From assembly GCA_964630905.1 (NCBI GenBank), contig CAZVWR010000040.1:1-28988 (forward strand): 28,988 nt of DNA, in the 5' to 3' direction. How positions within the stretch are numbered: the first letter of the stretch is position 1; the number at the start of each line of letters is the position of its first letter. A program made the translations under genes and the position numbers. Below are positions 1 to 9,476 of this stretch, piece by piece. The notes under the pieces are model-generated. The model was given only the letters and a program-made list of their open reading frames with translations. It ran no database searches and was not told the DNA's origin. The stretch is from JAGOEX01 sp964630905. GTDB lineage: Bacteria; UBP6; UBA1177.

Positions 1-213
1 GTTTCATTTGATGTTGAAGTGCCTGAAGATTTCAGGGTTTTTGAAATACTTGAACTGAGAAATGGTCTTTTCAGCACTCCGAATTATTCAATAATCGGCA
101 GAACAGTCACATTTCAGAACATTGGATTGGGGCATAACGATGCAGGAAGAATATTTGTTCTTAATGCTGATGCTGATGTTAAAACCGATATGCTTTCAAG
201 GATGAGTTACTGA
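1..213 (+). CDS. C-terminal fragment of an unknown protein
   Basis: The reading frame is open from the first base of the window to a TGA at 211-213, so the gene begins upstream and only its last 70 residues are visible. An internal GTG at 19 is unlikely to be the start, because the frame is open before it and no ribosome binding site precedes it. The visible part is a mix of hydrophobic and polar residues with many V, F, I and T, including a V-T-F-Q-N stretch and an A-D-A-D-V stretch, as in the last beta-sandwich domain of a secreted protein. I do not recognise the family. The next gene, a lipoprotein, starts 28 bases after the stop, so the two may be co-transcribed. Confidence 0.55.
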   Translation, partial: VSFDVEVPEDFRVFEILELRNGLFSTPNYSIIGRTVTFQNIGLGHNDAGRIFVLNADADVKTDMLSRMSY

Positions 214-241
214 TGAAATGAATTTGGGATGGAGGAAATTC

Positions 242-1366
242 ATGAGAAACATATTTATTTTTTTATTCTTTGCGGTTTTCATCATCAGTTGCAGTGAAAA
301 TAAAACTTCATTACAAGGAACTGATACCGATTTTCAATACAGTGATACGAACAGTTCAGGAAACGACACACCTCTTCCCAATAACGATGAGAACTCTATT
401 CCTGATGAGAAACAGACAGATTATGAACAAAACGATATTGAAAATGATGATCCTGATAATTCAGCAGATACAGATGAAGAAACGGCGGACTATGACAGCG
501 GAGATATTCCCGCAAAGATCTGTGAACCCGGTGAGAAAAAATGCAGTAATGATGAAAAAAGACTTTATACCTGCAAAGATAATGGCCTTGAATGGCTCAT
601 TGAGGAATGCGAAAAGAACTATTACTGCGACAGTGAATTATTACAGTGTGAAGAACTTTATGTGATAAGCATCGATGACACTGCGGAATATACGAGACTT
701 TTAAAGATCAGTGTTGTTACAGGTGACGGAATGGAGATATGCAAGACAGCAATGCAGTCCGGATATAACTCTTCGACCTTTACCAGGGAAAGCATTCTTT
801 ATCTTTCAAGAACCGGATATATCGACAGAATGGACCCTAACACATGTGAAATTACTGAAGTCGGAGCAACAGGCTTTAAAGCAATACCTGGAATTACCAG
901 TAATTATGAAAACGGTATTTACGGAGTTGCTAACAACAATAACGATCCGGATAAGAAGAATAAGTTTCTTGATATCAATCTTGAAACCGCTGAAGCGACT
1001 GTTATCGGTGATCTCGGAAGTGATTTCGGTACGACTGGAGCTACATGGTGTGAAGAATTACAGATCGTTTATTCGATAAACGGATCTGATGATAAACTTT
1101 ACGAAATAGATCGAACTACAGGCACTGCGACATATCTTGTTGACCTTGTTGATGAAAATGGCGATCCATTCGATTTCGGATCTGTCGGAATTGAGCTTCA
1201 TCCGCTTAATGGCGAAATATATGCCTGCTCAGGAGTTGCAAAAGAACTTCTTCATATTGATCCCCAGACAGGCACAGTAACAAAGATTGGAACAGGAATG
1301 GGACACGAAAAACAGGATTGCGACAACCTCGGTGCCCCCTGGAAGAATGTCATCAATAAGCAGTGA
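242..1366 (+). CDS. acidic lipoprotein with Cys-rich module and beta-propeller-like domain
   Basis: 374 residues. The ATG at 242 is preferred over the in-frame ATG at 218 because GGAGG lies at 231-235, six bases upstream, and the protein then begins directly with a signal peptide (MRNIFIFLFF...FIISC). The lipobox cysteine predicts lipidation and anchoring in a membrane. Residues about 20-95 form a low-complexity D/E/N/S/T linker. A short cysteine-rich module follows, with C-E-P-G-E-K-K-C and further cysteines to about residue 140. The rest has repeated strand-turn units (YxIDRTTGTA, LLHIDPQTGTVTKIG) resembling WD/DUF4394-like beta-propeller blades. Such linkers are common on surface lipoproteins of deltaproteobacterial-type genomes. 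Function and ligand are unknown. It converges with the giant lipoprotein gene; the 105-base gap between them shows no strong terminator. Confidence 0.85.
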   Translation: MRNIFIFLFFAVFIISCSENKTSLQGTDTDFQYSDTNSSGNDTPLPNNDENSIPDEKQTDYEQNDIENDDPDNSADTDEETADYDSGDIPAKICEPGEKKCSNDEKRLYTCKDNGLEWLIEECEKNYYCDSELLQCEELYVISIDDTAEYTRLLKISVVTGDGMEICKTAMQSGYNSSTFTRESILYLSRTGYIDRMDPNTCEITEVGATGFKAIPGITSNYENGIYGVANNNNDPDKKNKFLDINLETAEATVIGDLGSDFGTTGATWCEELQIVYSINGSDDKLYEIDRTTGTATYLVDLVDENGDPFDFGSVGIELHPLNGEIYACSGVAKELLHIDPQTGTVTKIGTGMGHEKQDCDNLGAPWKNVINKQ

Positions 1367-1471
1367 CCTTAATATTCCTGAAAATATTCTCGGCTATAAC
1401 TCTGTTGGCTGTGTGATTTACATGTACACTGTCAAGAAAGTATTCATCTCCTCAGGGTTGAAATGTTGCCG

Positions 1472-4400
1472 TTAATTTTTTACACACCTTAGATAGGCAC
1501 CCTTATCTTTTGCCATTGTGCCGCCGGATGCCATGTCGCTTGAAGCATAGACCATTCTGCGGTATGCATTTGTCGGATCATATTGAGTTGAAGTCCAGAA
1601 CTGAGTTTCATAATTTTCATTTGAATAAGGGTTATAGTTCGAAGGGATAAAGTCTCCACCAATTTTTGCCGCAAAAAGTGAAGTGTTTCTAAGATCATCA
1701 CCTGCTGTTGATGAGCTTGAATCGTCGGCAGAAACATCATAAAGTTTTACCAGAGCAGTAAACTCGGCAACACTTGGAATATGCCAGCCGGCAGGACAGA
1801 TCCCCTGAGCTCCTTCAGATTCAACCCAGTTCATCACTTCATTCCATGTGTAAAAAGCACCGTATTCAGTACATTTCGCTTCATCGTTGTTATAGCAGTA
1901 TTTTTCAATTTCTGTGTTATTTTCAGCTGTTTCCACGATTGTATTATCCCTGTCGATAGTAAGTTTTGTCCCAATATTGAGACTTTCTTTCATCCAGCAC
2001 TTTCCACCAAGCAGAATAGTATTGTAAGTTTTTGAATCTCTTCCATCGGTCAGTACATCTCCGCATGTGAAACTTCCGCCGGTAGAGAAACTGATGTTCA
2101 CAGTATCAGTAATAAATTCTTCACATGCAGGATTTTCAGGAGATGAAACTATCCACTGCAGGACATAGCTTGTTCCTGCAGTTCCTGTAAAAACGGTATT
2201 GTTCTTTGTGCTGTCAGCAAAACTTCCGCCTTCACCGCTTATGATCTGCCATTCACCGCTTCCCTCAAGAGGCTCGTTTGCCGCAAGAGTAGTGGAAGTT
2301 CCTGCAACTTCAAGCTGATCGGGACCTGCATCAGAAATTGCAATACAGCCGCTTGAACCTGTATCAAGAATGCATCTGGCGCTTTTCAGATTTGTTTTCT
2401 CCTCTTCATCGTCACCGATTTCAGTACTTTCATAAAAGGTGAACGGGAAGGCTTCAGATGAACTGCCGTAAGAAGTTGAAGACCAGTAACTTGCTCCGAT
2501 ATATTTTGTGCCGGCAGAATTCGTGTTATTGAAAAGCCTTATTTCAAGACCTGATTCCCCGCCCTGGACAAGAGCGGTTCCTGCATTCAGTAACCCGCCG
2601 TATTTATTTATAAGTGCAAGCCATTCGTTTGAAGTGGGAACATGCCACCCGTCCGGACAGATTCCCTGAGGATCATCGAGATTTCCGCCACTTCCTGCAA
2701 TATTGTAATTTACAAGTTCATAATACTCATAAAGTCCGCCGAATTCTTCACATCCGTCTTCCGGGCACTTTTTCTCAACAATGCCGTTATCTGTCTGAGT
2801 TAAGTGAAGAATTCCTGCATCAAGATTTTCTCTGAACCAGCACTGGTTCCCGATCTTGACAGTGTTATATGTTTTTCCGGAATGTATTACTGTTTCATTT
2901 CCTTCGCACGGCTCACCATTTGCAATTGAAACCGATATTTCGTCAGACTGATCTCCGCAGACAGGGTCGGAAACAATCCATTTCAGGGTATAAATTTCAC
3001 CACGGGCTCCTGAAAACCCAGATTCCGGATCAAATTTGTCAGAAACTGTTCCGCCTTCACCTGAAATAATTTCCCATTTGCCGGTAAGTCCGGCAGGAAG
3101 AACCGCATTGAGAGTAACTGAAGTTGTCAGACTCCATTCAATGTCATTTCCGGCATCAGCGGGTTCACAGCTTTCATCACCGAAAAGATCGATAAGAACG
3201 AGTTCATTATCCAGAGTGACGGCAGCAGAAAATCTGGGATTGTCAGAAATATACCTGAAAGAGTTTATATAATTTTCACCTTCGATCTTAACTGCTTCTG
3301 TTCCAAGCCAGCAGAAAAAATCATTGTTCCAGAATCCGAAAGATTTGTAAAACTGGTTCATATATTCTGTCGTGCAGTAAAACGGGAGTTCTGGGTGTCT
3401 GATCCCTTTTGCGATATTAGGAGCTGTTTCAGGATCTTGCAGAAAGTAGGTGCTGTCCCATTCTATTGCGCCGCTTCCGATTACGAACTTGTTTTTGTGA
3501 GCACGGTAAGGATATGGAGAACTGTGCCGGAAAGACATTTCTGAAAAACGGAGAGTGGAGACAACATTCAGGGAATTATTTTCTTTTTTGAAAATTGTAA
3601 AATGAATGTCGTCACTGCTGCTTTTCTTAGATAATACAAGAGAATATCCTTCTTCAAGCGGCTCGATGTGAATAACAGTGAACGGAACTCCGCTTTCATC
3701 AAACAGTGGCGAAAATGTTCCGGAATCACTCAATGAAAGAACAATGATATCGCGCTCTGCATCATCAGTTCCGGCATAAACAGTTGAACCGTCTGCATCA
3801 ACTGCAAGCTTAACAGGATTTGCAGTTGCAACAGCCTTAAATGTTGAAATAAGTTCAGCTTCTAAAGTTGTTATGTCAAAAGAGAACAGTCTGCCGGTAT
3901 CTGCTTTCTGCTGGTATTTTTCAAGCATGACAACCATCTCACCGTCTTTTGCAAACTTTGCACCGAGAAAATTCCTGTTTTTAAATGCTTCGGCAAGTGC
4001 AGGAAATAAGACCCCCGAAAGTTCATGAGTTTGAGTAAGTGTCATGGAATTATCATCAAATTCAAATACGAACACCCTTGTTGTCGATGGATCGGTTGAA
4101 AAGCTTGACCTTTTTTCTGCAACAAGCACTTTGTTATTTATCTGGTCGAGGATGAGAAGTTCTTCTTCAAAAGCAGCTGCAGTCTGAACGATCTGAGGAT
4201 GAAGCATGGAGACATCAAAAGAAGTGTCTTCTTCAAGCCCCGGAAGCGGGAAGGAAAAATCAGGATGTGCCGTGATGGTGCCAAGTTCAATATCGATCGT
4301 AAACGAAATTTCTGCATTCTTTTTCTCAAGTCTTGCGGTATTGTGCTCCATCTGCTTTTCTTTATTATTTCCGGTCAATTCAACAGTTGTTGCAAGCTGA

Positions 4401-7400
4401 TGAGCGCCGTACAGATAAGCTCCCATTACTTCAAGTCTGTATTTATTTCCGCCAAGAGAAGTCCATTTGTGCTCTGTATCGTTTGAGAAAAAGTCCTCAA
4501 GCAGGAAAGTTCTGGAATAAACACCGACCATATCGTCATCAATATTATCGCCGTCATTTTCATAAACACCGATCTCAACATAAATGGCAGCCATGTTACT
4601 GTTATCATTGAAAGATGCATCAAAAAGAGTTGTGTCATCCGGTGCGCTCAGTTCAAAACTTTCAGAATCAGTATCGCCGACAGTTGTGTTATTACTGATC
4701 TTGCGTTTTGTATAAGCTCTGAAAGGTGTTCCTTTTATCGTCGGATTTGTGCTTCCGTTTGTGTAAAGATGTCCGGACCCGGTATTATAACTCTGTGCAT
4801 TTTTTATAGAAATACCGCGATATTCCGGAGTTCCGTCACCTACAGTACCGACACGGCTGTTGATCCTGAATTCTGCACGGGAAGTAACACCAGCAATGGT
4901 TTCTTCCATCGGATTGTGAATGATCGTTTTCATCAGGTTCACTTTAAGATCTGTGACAGGAAGTGAACGGACAACGCCGACTGCCGCCGCTCCGAGAGTT
5001 TTGCGGTGACTGTAACCGTTAAAATAATAGTAAGCCTGAGAAGCCATGAGGTTTTTGCCCATACTGCCCAGTCCACCGATGTTTTTCAGACCTTCATTGA
5101 GTGAATCGATATCGCTGAACACATCCTGCGAACCTTCAGGGAACATTCCGAGAATGTCTTTTGCCAGAAGCTGAGCTTCATAATTATTCGGCAGATTTCC
5201 TGCTTTTATCATTTCAAAAAGCGCTGTGATAGCATTTTTCTGAGTTTGGGAAAGAGCCGGATTTTCAAGCATTGAATCGAGGATCGCCTGATAGTCATAT
5301 GTTTCAACATCTATTATTTTTCTCACATCTTCATAAACATAATAAGCATCAAGCATATTATCGGACTGTTGAATGTCACAGGCGAGATCGGCATACATCA
5401 CACCTTTATCAAAAGAACTGTACTGTGCCGGAGCATCTGCCGGACCTGAAAATGAAAAGTGTTCGAACCCGTCTTCAAGACCGTAAAAGAGATGTTTCTT
5501 AGATGCACGGTTAAGTCTGAAATTGGCATTACCGATACTGTCATCAGCCGCCGCTCTTTCAAGCGATCTTGCATCGTTGAGAAATCCTACAGAACCGCAC
5601 ACAAGACGGTACAGATCTCCGGTTGCAATAGCGACAGCCGTATTGACGATCCATTCAGCAGCAGAAAAAAGCATTGCGTCTTCATCAAGTTTATCCCGCT
5701 CAATTGCAGAATAATCAAAAGAAAGCGGAGCAGTTTCATCTTTCAACCGTTCTTTTTCAACTCCGAAGACCGGCATATCCACAGGAATTACCGGATGAAT
5801 GTCAAACCCTTCAGAATCAGAAATATTGTAAAGATTTCCATATGGGTAAGCCATCGAATTGATCTGGACAATTTTGTTTTTCCAGTTTTGATATGCTTCT
5901 TCATAATTTTCAGCAATTTCCTGATAAACTGCATCTTCGTAGTATTTTTTAACTTCAAGTCCAAACCACGGTAGACAAAGCGGAGGCGTTAAGAAAAGCT
6001 GATCGGCACATTTATCAAGGATCGCTTCATATCCTGATTCATGCTCAGCGCATGCGCCTGATGCATCGGTAAAAATTGTTTCAATTTCTGCGACAGAAAC
6101 CGGTTTGCCGTTATCAACCCAGCATTTCCAAGCATAATATGTTCCGCCTGAACTGCCGAAATATTCATCGAGCTTTTTAGTGCCCAGAGTCATTCTCGGT
6201 GCCATGTTTGTATGGAGATTAATTTTCATTTCAGCCCGTTTTTCGCTATCAGGCTCGCCATCACGGGAAAATGCCGCAGTTTTCAGGATTCCAAGGACGA
6301 ATTTTTTGGTCTGATCAGGTGTCATATCAATTTTAATCGAAATTGAAACTTCCGCAGGATCCGTAAGCTCGGCAACCGGTTCGGCTTTTATAATTTTACG
6401 ACTGTTTTTATCAAGGATCACTGTTCCTTCGGGCACAACAAGGATTTCATGAAGGCCGTTTTCAGATAAAATGGTTCCTGCAACACCTGATTCAACAGCT
6501 GTGTTTTTTCCTTCCGGTGAGATGATCATCATGGTGTAAGGCGAATTCGAACTGTCGGCTGAGAAATATGTGTTCTGTATCGCACCGGTTTCATCTGCCG
6601 CATGGAAAAATGAGAAGTATGCCACTGGAGGAACTTCTCCGAATGAAGAACTTTCCGCAAGCATCAGATTGTTGATCTCAAGACCGTCGTCAGTGATGTA
6701 GCTATCTATATTTACAAGCGTTGTAAGAGATGTGATATCTACTGAAATATGAGTGTTGAGTTTAAAGGAAAAAGGGGCGCAGATATCATTGCGGAAAACA
6801 GGAAGAACGAAGAATTTCTTTTCGTTGGCAGTCAATTCAGCAGAGTTTATTTTTTCTCCTGCCGGATTATTAAGAATAAATTCTCCGCCTGTGGAATCGG
6901 CTGTAACCGTCAACAATGCAAGTCCGTTTTTATTAATTGAAAACATTCTTTTTGTTGTGTCAGTTGAGTCGTTTACTGCAAAAGGAGCCGATTCATCGCC
7001 TGATATATTCATCGGAAACTGCTGATTTGTAACCATGCAGCTGTTAAATTTGTTGCCAGCCCATTGCATTGCATCAGTGCTCGGCGAATCTTCTGTCGGC
7101 AGATCTTCCCGTTCGTATGGAAGCGGCATATCAGGATCGGTACGACCCTCAGCAGATTTCTGATTGGAACCTTCAAGGACTTGTGATGGAATCCGTTCAC
7201 TGACAGAACTGAGGGTTTCGCGGATAGAATCAAAATCTTCAAGAGTGAGCCTGTCAAGCGAAAACTCTGAAAACAGGTTGTTCAATGTCTCAAACTGGTC
7301 TGCTTTTTTCAGTTCATCAGCAGTTTTTGTTGTTTTTGAAAGATATATATTCCGGCTGAAAACTTTAATGGAATCAGTTGCAACAGGTGCAGTCTGTGCT

Positions 7401-7756
7401 TTAAAACGACCAAGAGAAAGACCGGTAATGACCATATTATCAATAAGTTCTGATTTCACTTCTTTTTTCCCGAGGACATCCCGGATCTCGATCTCTTTTA
7501 AAAAGTGAACTAAAAGTCCTGAGTCTATTTCCGGGTCTTCTTTTTGCAGAAGTTCAAGCAGCCTGTTGAGTTCTTTAATTGAAGTAAATGATTCATAAAC
7601 TTTTTCAGGTGAATTGATACCGATTTTTTCGAGTGCATCTGCAACCGTTTTTGCGTCTTCAGACATAGAATCATGTGGAAACCCGGATGTGTTCCCTTTG
7701 TCATGTGAACAGGAAAAAACAAGAACTGATAAAAACATAAGCAGTACCACGCGCAT
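1472..7756 (-). CDS. giant lipoprotein with two C-terminal PKD-like/FISUMP units
   Basis: About 2094 residues from the ATG at 7756, which has GGGG five to six bases upstream; an in-frame ATG at 7768 lacks a ribosome binding site. The N-terminus MRVVLLMFLSVLVFSC ends in a lipobox, so this is a lipoprotein. Residues 20-1170 are not recognised; they include beta-rich parts and an acidic E-N-D-G-D-N-I-D-D-D loop that might bind calcium. Residues about 1180-1530 have the strand pattern of a propeller-like sensor. Two matching C-terminal units follow: a PKD-like domain (about 1535-1610 and 1810-1890; W-x-I-I-S-G-E-G-G and W-I-V-S motifs), then a FISUMP domain (about 1620-1800 and 1895-2094; K-T-Y-N-T-, C-W-, G-I-C-P-x-G-W-H-, W-S/T-S-T and R-C motifs). 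FISUMP means Fibrobacter succinogenes major paralogous domain. The gene starts 37 bases after pdxT with no visible terminator, so it may be the third gene of that operon. Function is unknown; a surface adhesin or binding role is inference. Confidence 0.85.
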   Translation of the reverse strand: MRVVLLMFLSVLVFSCSHDKGNTSGFPHDSMSEDAKTVADALEKIGINSPEKVYESFTSIKELNRLLELLQKEDPEIDSGLLVHFLKEIEIRDVLGKKEVKSELIDNMVITGLSLGRFKAQTAPVATDSIKVFSRNIYLSKTTKTADELKKADQFETLNNLFSEFSLDRLTLEDFDSIRETLSSVSERIPSQVLEGSNQKSAEGRTDPDMPLPYEREDLPTEDSPSTDAMQWAGNKFNSCMVTNQQFPMNISGDESAPFAVNDSTDTTKRMFSINKNGLALLTVTADSTGGEFILNNPAGEKINSAELTANEKKFFVLPVFRNDICAPFSFKLNTHISVDITSLTTLVNIDSYITDDGLEINNLMLAESSSFGEVPPVAYFSFFHAADETGAIQNTYFSADSSNSPYTMMIISPEGKNTAVESGVAGTILSENGLHEILVVPEGTVILDKNSRKIIKAEPVAELTDPAEVSISIKIDMTPDQTKKFVLGILKTAAFSRDGEPDSEKRAEMKINLHTNMAPRMTLGTKKLDEYFGSSGGTYYAWKCWVDNGKPVSVAEIETIFTDASGACAEHESGYEAILDKCADQLFLTPPLCLPWFGLEVKKYYEDAVYQEIAENYEEAYQNWKNKIVQINSMAYPYGNLYNISDSEGFDIHPVIPVDMPVFGVEKERLKDETAPLSFDYSAIERDKLDEDAMLFSAAEWIVNTAVAIATGDLYRLVCGSVGFLNDARSLERAAADDSIGNANFRLNRASKKHLFYGLEDGFEHFSFSGPADAPAQYSSFDKGVMYADLACDIQQSDNMLDAYYVYEDVRKIIDVETYDYQAILDSMLENPALSQTQKNAITALFEMIKAGNLPNNYEAQLLAKDILGMFPEGSQDVFSDIDSLNEGLKNIGGLGSMGKNLMASQAYYYFNGYSHRKTLGAAAVGVVRSLPVTDLKVNLMKTIIHNPMEETIAGVTSRAEFRINSRVGTVGDGTPEYRGISIKNAQSYNTGSGHLYTNGSTNPTIKGTPFRAYTKRKISNNTTVGDTDSESFELSAPDDTTLFDASFNDNSNMAAIYVEIGVYENDGDNIDDDMVGVYSRTFLLEDFFSNDTEHKWTSLGGNKYRLEVMGAYLYGAHQLATTVELTGNNKEKQMEHNTARLEKKNAEISFTIDIELGTITAHPDFSFPLPGLEEDTSFDVSMLHPQIVQTAAAFEEELLILDQINNKVLVAEKRSSFSTDPSTTRVFVFEFDDNSMTLTQTHELSGVLFPALAEAFKNRNFLGAKFAKDGEMVVMLEKYQQKADTGRLFSFDITTLEAELISTFKAVATANPVKLAVDADGSTVYAGTDDAERDIIVLSLSDSGTFSPLFDESGVPFTVIHIEPLEEGYSLVLSKKSSSDDIHFTIFKKENNSLNVVSTLRFSEMSFRHSSPYPYRAHKNKFVIGSGAIEWDSTYFLQDPETAPNIAKGIRHPELPFYCTTEYMNQFYKSFGFWNNDFFCWLGTEAVKIEGENYINSFRYISDNPRFSAAVTLDNELVLIDLFGDESCEPADAGNDIEWSLTTSVTLNAVLPAGLTGKWEIISGEGGTVSDKFDPESGFSGARGEIYTLKWIVSDPVCGDQSDEISVSIANGEPCEGNETVIHSGKTYNTVKIGNQCWFRENLDAGILHLTQTDNGIVEKKCPEDGCEEFGGLYEYYELVNYNIAGSGGNLDDPQGICPDGWHVPTSNEWLALINKYGGLLNAGTALVQGGESGLEIRLFNNTNSAGTKYIGASYWSSTSYGSSSEAFPFTFYESTEIGDDEEEKTNLKSARCILDTGSSGCIAISDAGPDQLEVAGTSTTLAANEPLEGSGEWQIISGEGGSFADSTKNNTVFTGTAGTSYVLQWIVSSPENPACEEFITDTVNISFSTGGSFTCGDVLTDGRDSKTYNTILLGGKCWMKESLNIGTKLTIDRDNTIVETAENNTEIEKYCYNNDEAKCTEYGAFYTWNEVMNWVESEGAQGICPAGWHIPSVAEFTALVKLYDVSADDSSSSTAGDDLRNTSLFAAKIGGDFIPSNYNPYSNENYETQFWTSTQYDPTNAYRRMVYASSDMASGGTMAKDKGAYLRCVKN

Positions 7757-7793
7757 TGTGACCCCCATGATTGTTTTAAAATCTTAATTTAAA

Positions 7794-8414
7794 TCACTTC
7801 ATCCAGCGGAATCTGTCCCACTGGATGTCAGTTGATTCTTTGACTGTAAGCCCAGATTTTTTAATGAAATATTTGTGGATTTCCCTGTTTGGTGAAAGTT
7901 CGGGATGGAAACTTGTTGCAAGGACATTGTGATTTTCGGCGGCAACGATTACACCTCTTGTTTCAAGGAGGATTTTTGTTTCTCCCCATACACTTTTTAT
8001 TCCGGGAGCTCTGATGAAAACGAGCTTTATGGGCTTGTCACAAACATCAGGAATGATTTTTTCTTCAGTGAAACTGGATAGTTGCGAGCCGAAGAGATTG
8101 CGTTCGATTTCGATGTCTATCAGAGCAAGGCAGGGTTCTTCGCCGACTACTTTTGAAGCGGCAAGTATGGCCCCTGCGCATGTTCCCCACACTTTCATTC
8201 CGTTTTTTACTTTTGCTTTTATCGCTTCATCAAGACCGGTCTCTTTCAGCAGTTTTCTAAGCGTTGAGCTTTCGCCTCCGGGAAGAATAAGCCCGGCAAC
8301 ATTTTCAAGGTGCTCAACTTTTTTTACAAATACAGGTTCATGACCGCAATCTCTGATGTGGGCGGCGTGTTCTGCAACTCCGCCCTGAAGGTCAAGTATG
8401 GCAATACGGCTCAT
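7794..8414 (-). CDS. pdxT: pyridoxal 5'-phosphate synthase glutaminase subunit PdxT
   Basis: 206 residues, class I glutamine amidotransferase. It hydrolyses glutamine and channels ammonia to PdxS to make pyridoxal 5'-phosphate by the DXP-independent route. Visible hallmarks are the oxyanion-strand motif PGGESS (45-50), the nucleophile Cys79 in GTCAG, the RNLFGSQ segment (105-111), FIRAP (133-137) and the catalytic His170/Glu172 pair in SFHPEL. Length is close to family norms (about 190-200). Its ATG directly abuts the pdxS stop codon (TAAATG), so the two subunits are almost certainly translationally coupled. The arrangement pdxS then pdxT is the usual one. Confidence 0.97.
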   Translation of the reverse strand: MSRIAILDLQGGVAEHAAHIRDCGHEPVFVKKVEHLENVAGLILPGGESSTLRKLLKETGLDEAIKAKVKNGMKVWGTCAGAILAASKVVGEEPCLALIDIEIERNLFGSQLSSFTEEKIIPDVCDKPIKLVFIRAPGIKSVWGETKILLETRGVIVAAENHNVLATSFHPELSPNREIHKYFIKKSGLTVKESTDIQWDRFRWMK

Positions 8415-9293
8415 TTAGATTCCTCTTTTTGCGTATTTATCCTCTTCTTTGATACTGCCGCAATTGATCCCGACCATCGGTTCACCGAGGTTTTTTGAAA
8501 CTTCAGCAATAATTTTAGGATCATTGAAATTGGCAGTTGCAGTTACGATCGCTTTTGCCCTGATTGCGGGATTGCCTGATTTAAAAATTCCTGAACCGAC
8601 AAAAACACCGTCACAGCCAAGCTGCATCATGAGTGCCGCATCAGCAGGAGTTGCAATTCCGCCAGCCGCGAAATTTACGACCGGAAGTCTTTTGATCTCT
8701 CTTATTCTGAATGCGAGTTCATAAGATATTCCGTGGTTTTTGCAGAATGTTCCAACTTCTTCATCATTAAGTGAACAGAGCTCAGCAATCTCTTTATTCA
8801 TGGTTCTCATGTGTCTGACAGCTTCAACAACATCGCCCGTCCCTGCCTCACCTTTTGTTCTTATCATTGCCGCACCTTCAGAAATCCTTCTGCATGCTTC
8901 ACCGAGATTTCTCGCTCCGCAGACAAAAGGGATTTTGAATTTATGCTTATTTATGTGGTTATCTTCATCAGCCATTGTAAGAACTTCGCTTTCGTCAATA
9001 TAATCAATTTCAAGTGCTTCAAGTATCTGCGCTTCAACAAAGTGACCTATTCTTGCTTTTGCCATGACAGGAATTGTCACAGCTTTCTGGATTTCCTGAA
9101 TAAGTGCCGGATCGCTCATTCTTGCAACTCCGCCGTCTTTTCTGATGTCGGCAGGAACTCTTTCAAGTGCCATAACTGCAACTGCACCGGCATCTTGAGC
9201 TATTTTTGCCTGCTCAGCATTTACTACATCCATGATAACTCCGCCTTTAAGCATCTGGGCAAGGTTTGCATTAAGTTCATAACGATCGTTCAT
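8415..9293 (-). CDS. pdxS: pyridoxal 5'-phosphate synthase lyase subunit PdxS
   Basis: 292 residues. PdxS condenses ribose 5-phosphate, glyceraldehyde 3-phosphate and ammonia from PdxT into pyridoxal 5'-phosphate. The ATG at 9293 is chosen because GGAGGT lies at 9298-9303; the upstream in-frame TTG at 9305 would sit on that ribosome binding site. The (beta/alpha)8 barrel motifs are intact: MDVVNAEQA with Asp22, VMAKARIGH with Lys79, and RTKGEAGTG with Lys147. These match the catalytic Asp24, Lys81 and Lys149 of the Bacillus subtilis enzyme with a constant offset of two. It heads the pdxS-pdxT unit, transcribed divergently from udk. Confidence 0.98.
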   Translation of the reverse strand: MNDRYELNANLAQMLKGGVIMDVVNAEQAKIAQDAGAVAVMALERVPADIRKDGGVARMSDPALIQEIQKAVTIPVMAKARIGHFVEAQILEALEIDYIDESEVLTMADEDNHINKHKFKIPFVCGARNLGEACRRISEGAAMIRTKGEAGTGDVVEAVRHMRTMNKEIAELCSLNDEEVGTFCKNHGISYELAFRIREIKRLPVVNFAAGGIATPADAALMMQLGCDGVFVGSGIFKSGNPAIRAKAIVTATANFNDPKIIAEVSKNLGEPMVGINCGSIKEEDKYAKRGI

Positions 9294-9310
9294 TTCTACC
9301 TCCAAAAAGT

Positions 9311-9364
9311 GTTATATCACAATAATTCAAGTAACTTACAAAACGCTACATTGTAATATCACAA
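9311..9364. repeat. 12-bp direct repeat flanking the pdxS transcription start
   Basis: GTTATATCACAA at 9311-9322 and GTAATATCACAA at 9353-9364 differ by one base and are 42 bases apart, four helical turns. One copy overlaps the pdxS -10 box and the other lies in the leader. This could be a pair of operator half-sites for a looping repressor, but the region is AT-rich and a chance repeat cannot be excluded. Confidence 0.35.
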
Positions 9365-9378
9365 ATCAACTTAGTCAA
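9350..9378 (-). promoter_or_regulatory. sigma70-like promoter of pdxST
   Basis: Read on the minus strand, TTGACT (9373-9378) and TACAAT (9350-9355) are separated by 17 bases. Transcription would start near 9343, giving a leader of about 50 bases before the pdxS ATG. Both boxes match five of six consensus bases. The call rests on sequence only. Confidence 0.6.
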
Positions 9379-9416
9379 CCTTGAAATGATTAAATTTCGC
9401 AACTGTGCGTAACAAC

Positions 9417-9444
9417 TTGAAAAAATATTGGTGCTTTGTATATT
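9417..9444 (+). promoter_or_regulatory. sigma70-like promoter of udk
   Basis: TTGAAA (9417-9422) and TATATT (9439-9444) with a 16-base spacer. The predicted start near 9451 gives a leader of about 26 bases containing a T8 tract at 9459-9466, then GGAG at 9467-9470 and the ATG at 9477. The spacer is one base short of optimal. Confidence 0.45.
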
Positions 9445-9476
9445 TGCTGTGACTTTAATTTTTTTTGGAGTTTATC

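Noticed and set aside
1367..1471. AATATT...AATATT inverted repeat after the first lipoprotein gene as a terminator
   Set aside because: The arms are AT-only and self-palindromic, and no T-run follows.
5459..5974. 171-codon plus-strand open frame inside the giant lipoprotein gene
   Set aside because: It is antisense to a continuous 2-kilo-residue frame with a signal peptide and recognisable domains; no ribosome binding site or family resemblance.
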